Positions 33,791-33,837 of a stretch of DNA of 33,837 bases are shown piece after piece (within the stretch, counting starts at the first letter, position 1; every line of letters begins with the position of its first letter). The DNA comes from Clostridiales bacterium (GTDB lineage: Bacteria > Bacillota > Clostridia > HGM11327): the NCBI GenBank assembly GCA_015056385.1, contig SVGI01000014.1, positions 1 through 33,837 of the forward strand. Direction: 5' to 3'. The notes under the pieces are model-generated. The model was given only the letters and a program-made list of their open reading frames with translations, was not told the DNA's origin and made no database searches. The position numbers and the translations under genes are program-made.

Positions 33791-33837
33791 TATGACAGAA
33801 AAGTTTGGAAAGAACGTATTTTGAGTTATTCTTCATA

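Noticed and set aside
33792-33824. ATG frame at the right edge beginning MTEKFGKNVF, faintly like the start of a type III glutamine synthetase
   Set aside because: It hits an in-frame TGA after 10 codons, begins directly on the terminator T-run and has no ribosome binding site. Too little sequence to support a gene or pseudogene.

Overview
The window reads as chromosome from a low-GC Gram-positive bacterium of the class Clostridia, probably a gut Oscillospiraceae/Ruminococcaceae-like organism. The evidence is the AT-rich sequence with AGGAGG-type ribosome binding sites, SepF, DivIVA and DivIC-type division proteins, a 7TM-HD (PgpH-type) protein beside ybeY-era-recO, and the rimP-nusA-ylxR-infB-rbfA-nrnA-truB-ribF gene order. 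This placement is inferred from gene content and order, not from a phylogenetic marker. I see no phage, insertion sequence, CRISPR array, tRNA or rRNA, and no gene-free stretch longer than 300 bases.

Layout. (1) 1-120: an unusually GC-rich, palindrome-dense, apparently non-coding edge. (2) 121-8259, minus strand: the translation/transcription operon rimP to ribF, with a clear sigmaA promoter at 8317-8345 and a transcript predicted to begin in an 18-bp perfect hairpin. (3) 8383-10952, minus strand: an RluA-family pseudouridine synthase and a membrane-anchored D,D-carboxypeptidase homologue whose three catalytic motifs are all altered. (4) 11128-15469, plus strand: 7TM-HD phosphodiesterase, ybeY, era, recO. 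(5) 15545-18099, minus strand: a small DUF3592-like membrane protein and a sugar:cation symporter with an added C-terminal membrane domain, each with its own promoter. (6) 18299-21410, plus strand: rplI, dnaB and, 20 bp behind dnaB, L-rhamnose isomerase. (7) 21512-25405, plus strand: two adjacent GT-C membrane glycosyltransferases, each with an extracytoplasmic beta-sandwich-like module. (8) 25486-30913, minus strand: yggS, sepF, divIVA, lspA, rluD and a GH36-type alpha-galactosidase. (9) 31081-33698, plus strand: MATE exporter, then a DivIC/FtsB-like protein and an Ppx/GppA-type phosphatase, closed by a strong terminator.

How it fits together. Most of the window is housekeeping: ribosome maturation and initiation, replication, cell division and lipoprotein processing. 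The less ordinary parts are the predicted pseudo-carboxypeptidase, two transcripts predicted to start within a hairpin, the paired lectin-like glycosyltransferases, the symporter fusion with a tandem repeat just behind its promoter, and two sugar-catabolic genes attached to the ends of housekeeping operons. Nothing here amounts to a clearly novel multi-gene system; the pseudo-carboxypeptidase, the 5-prime hairpins and the glycosyltransferase pair are the best leads.
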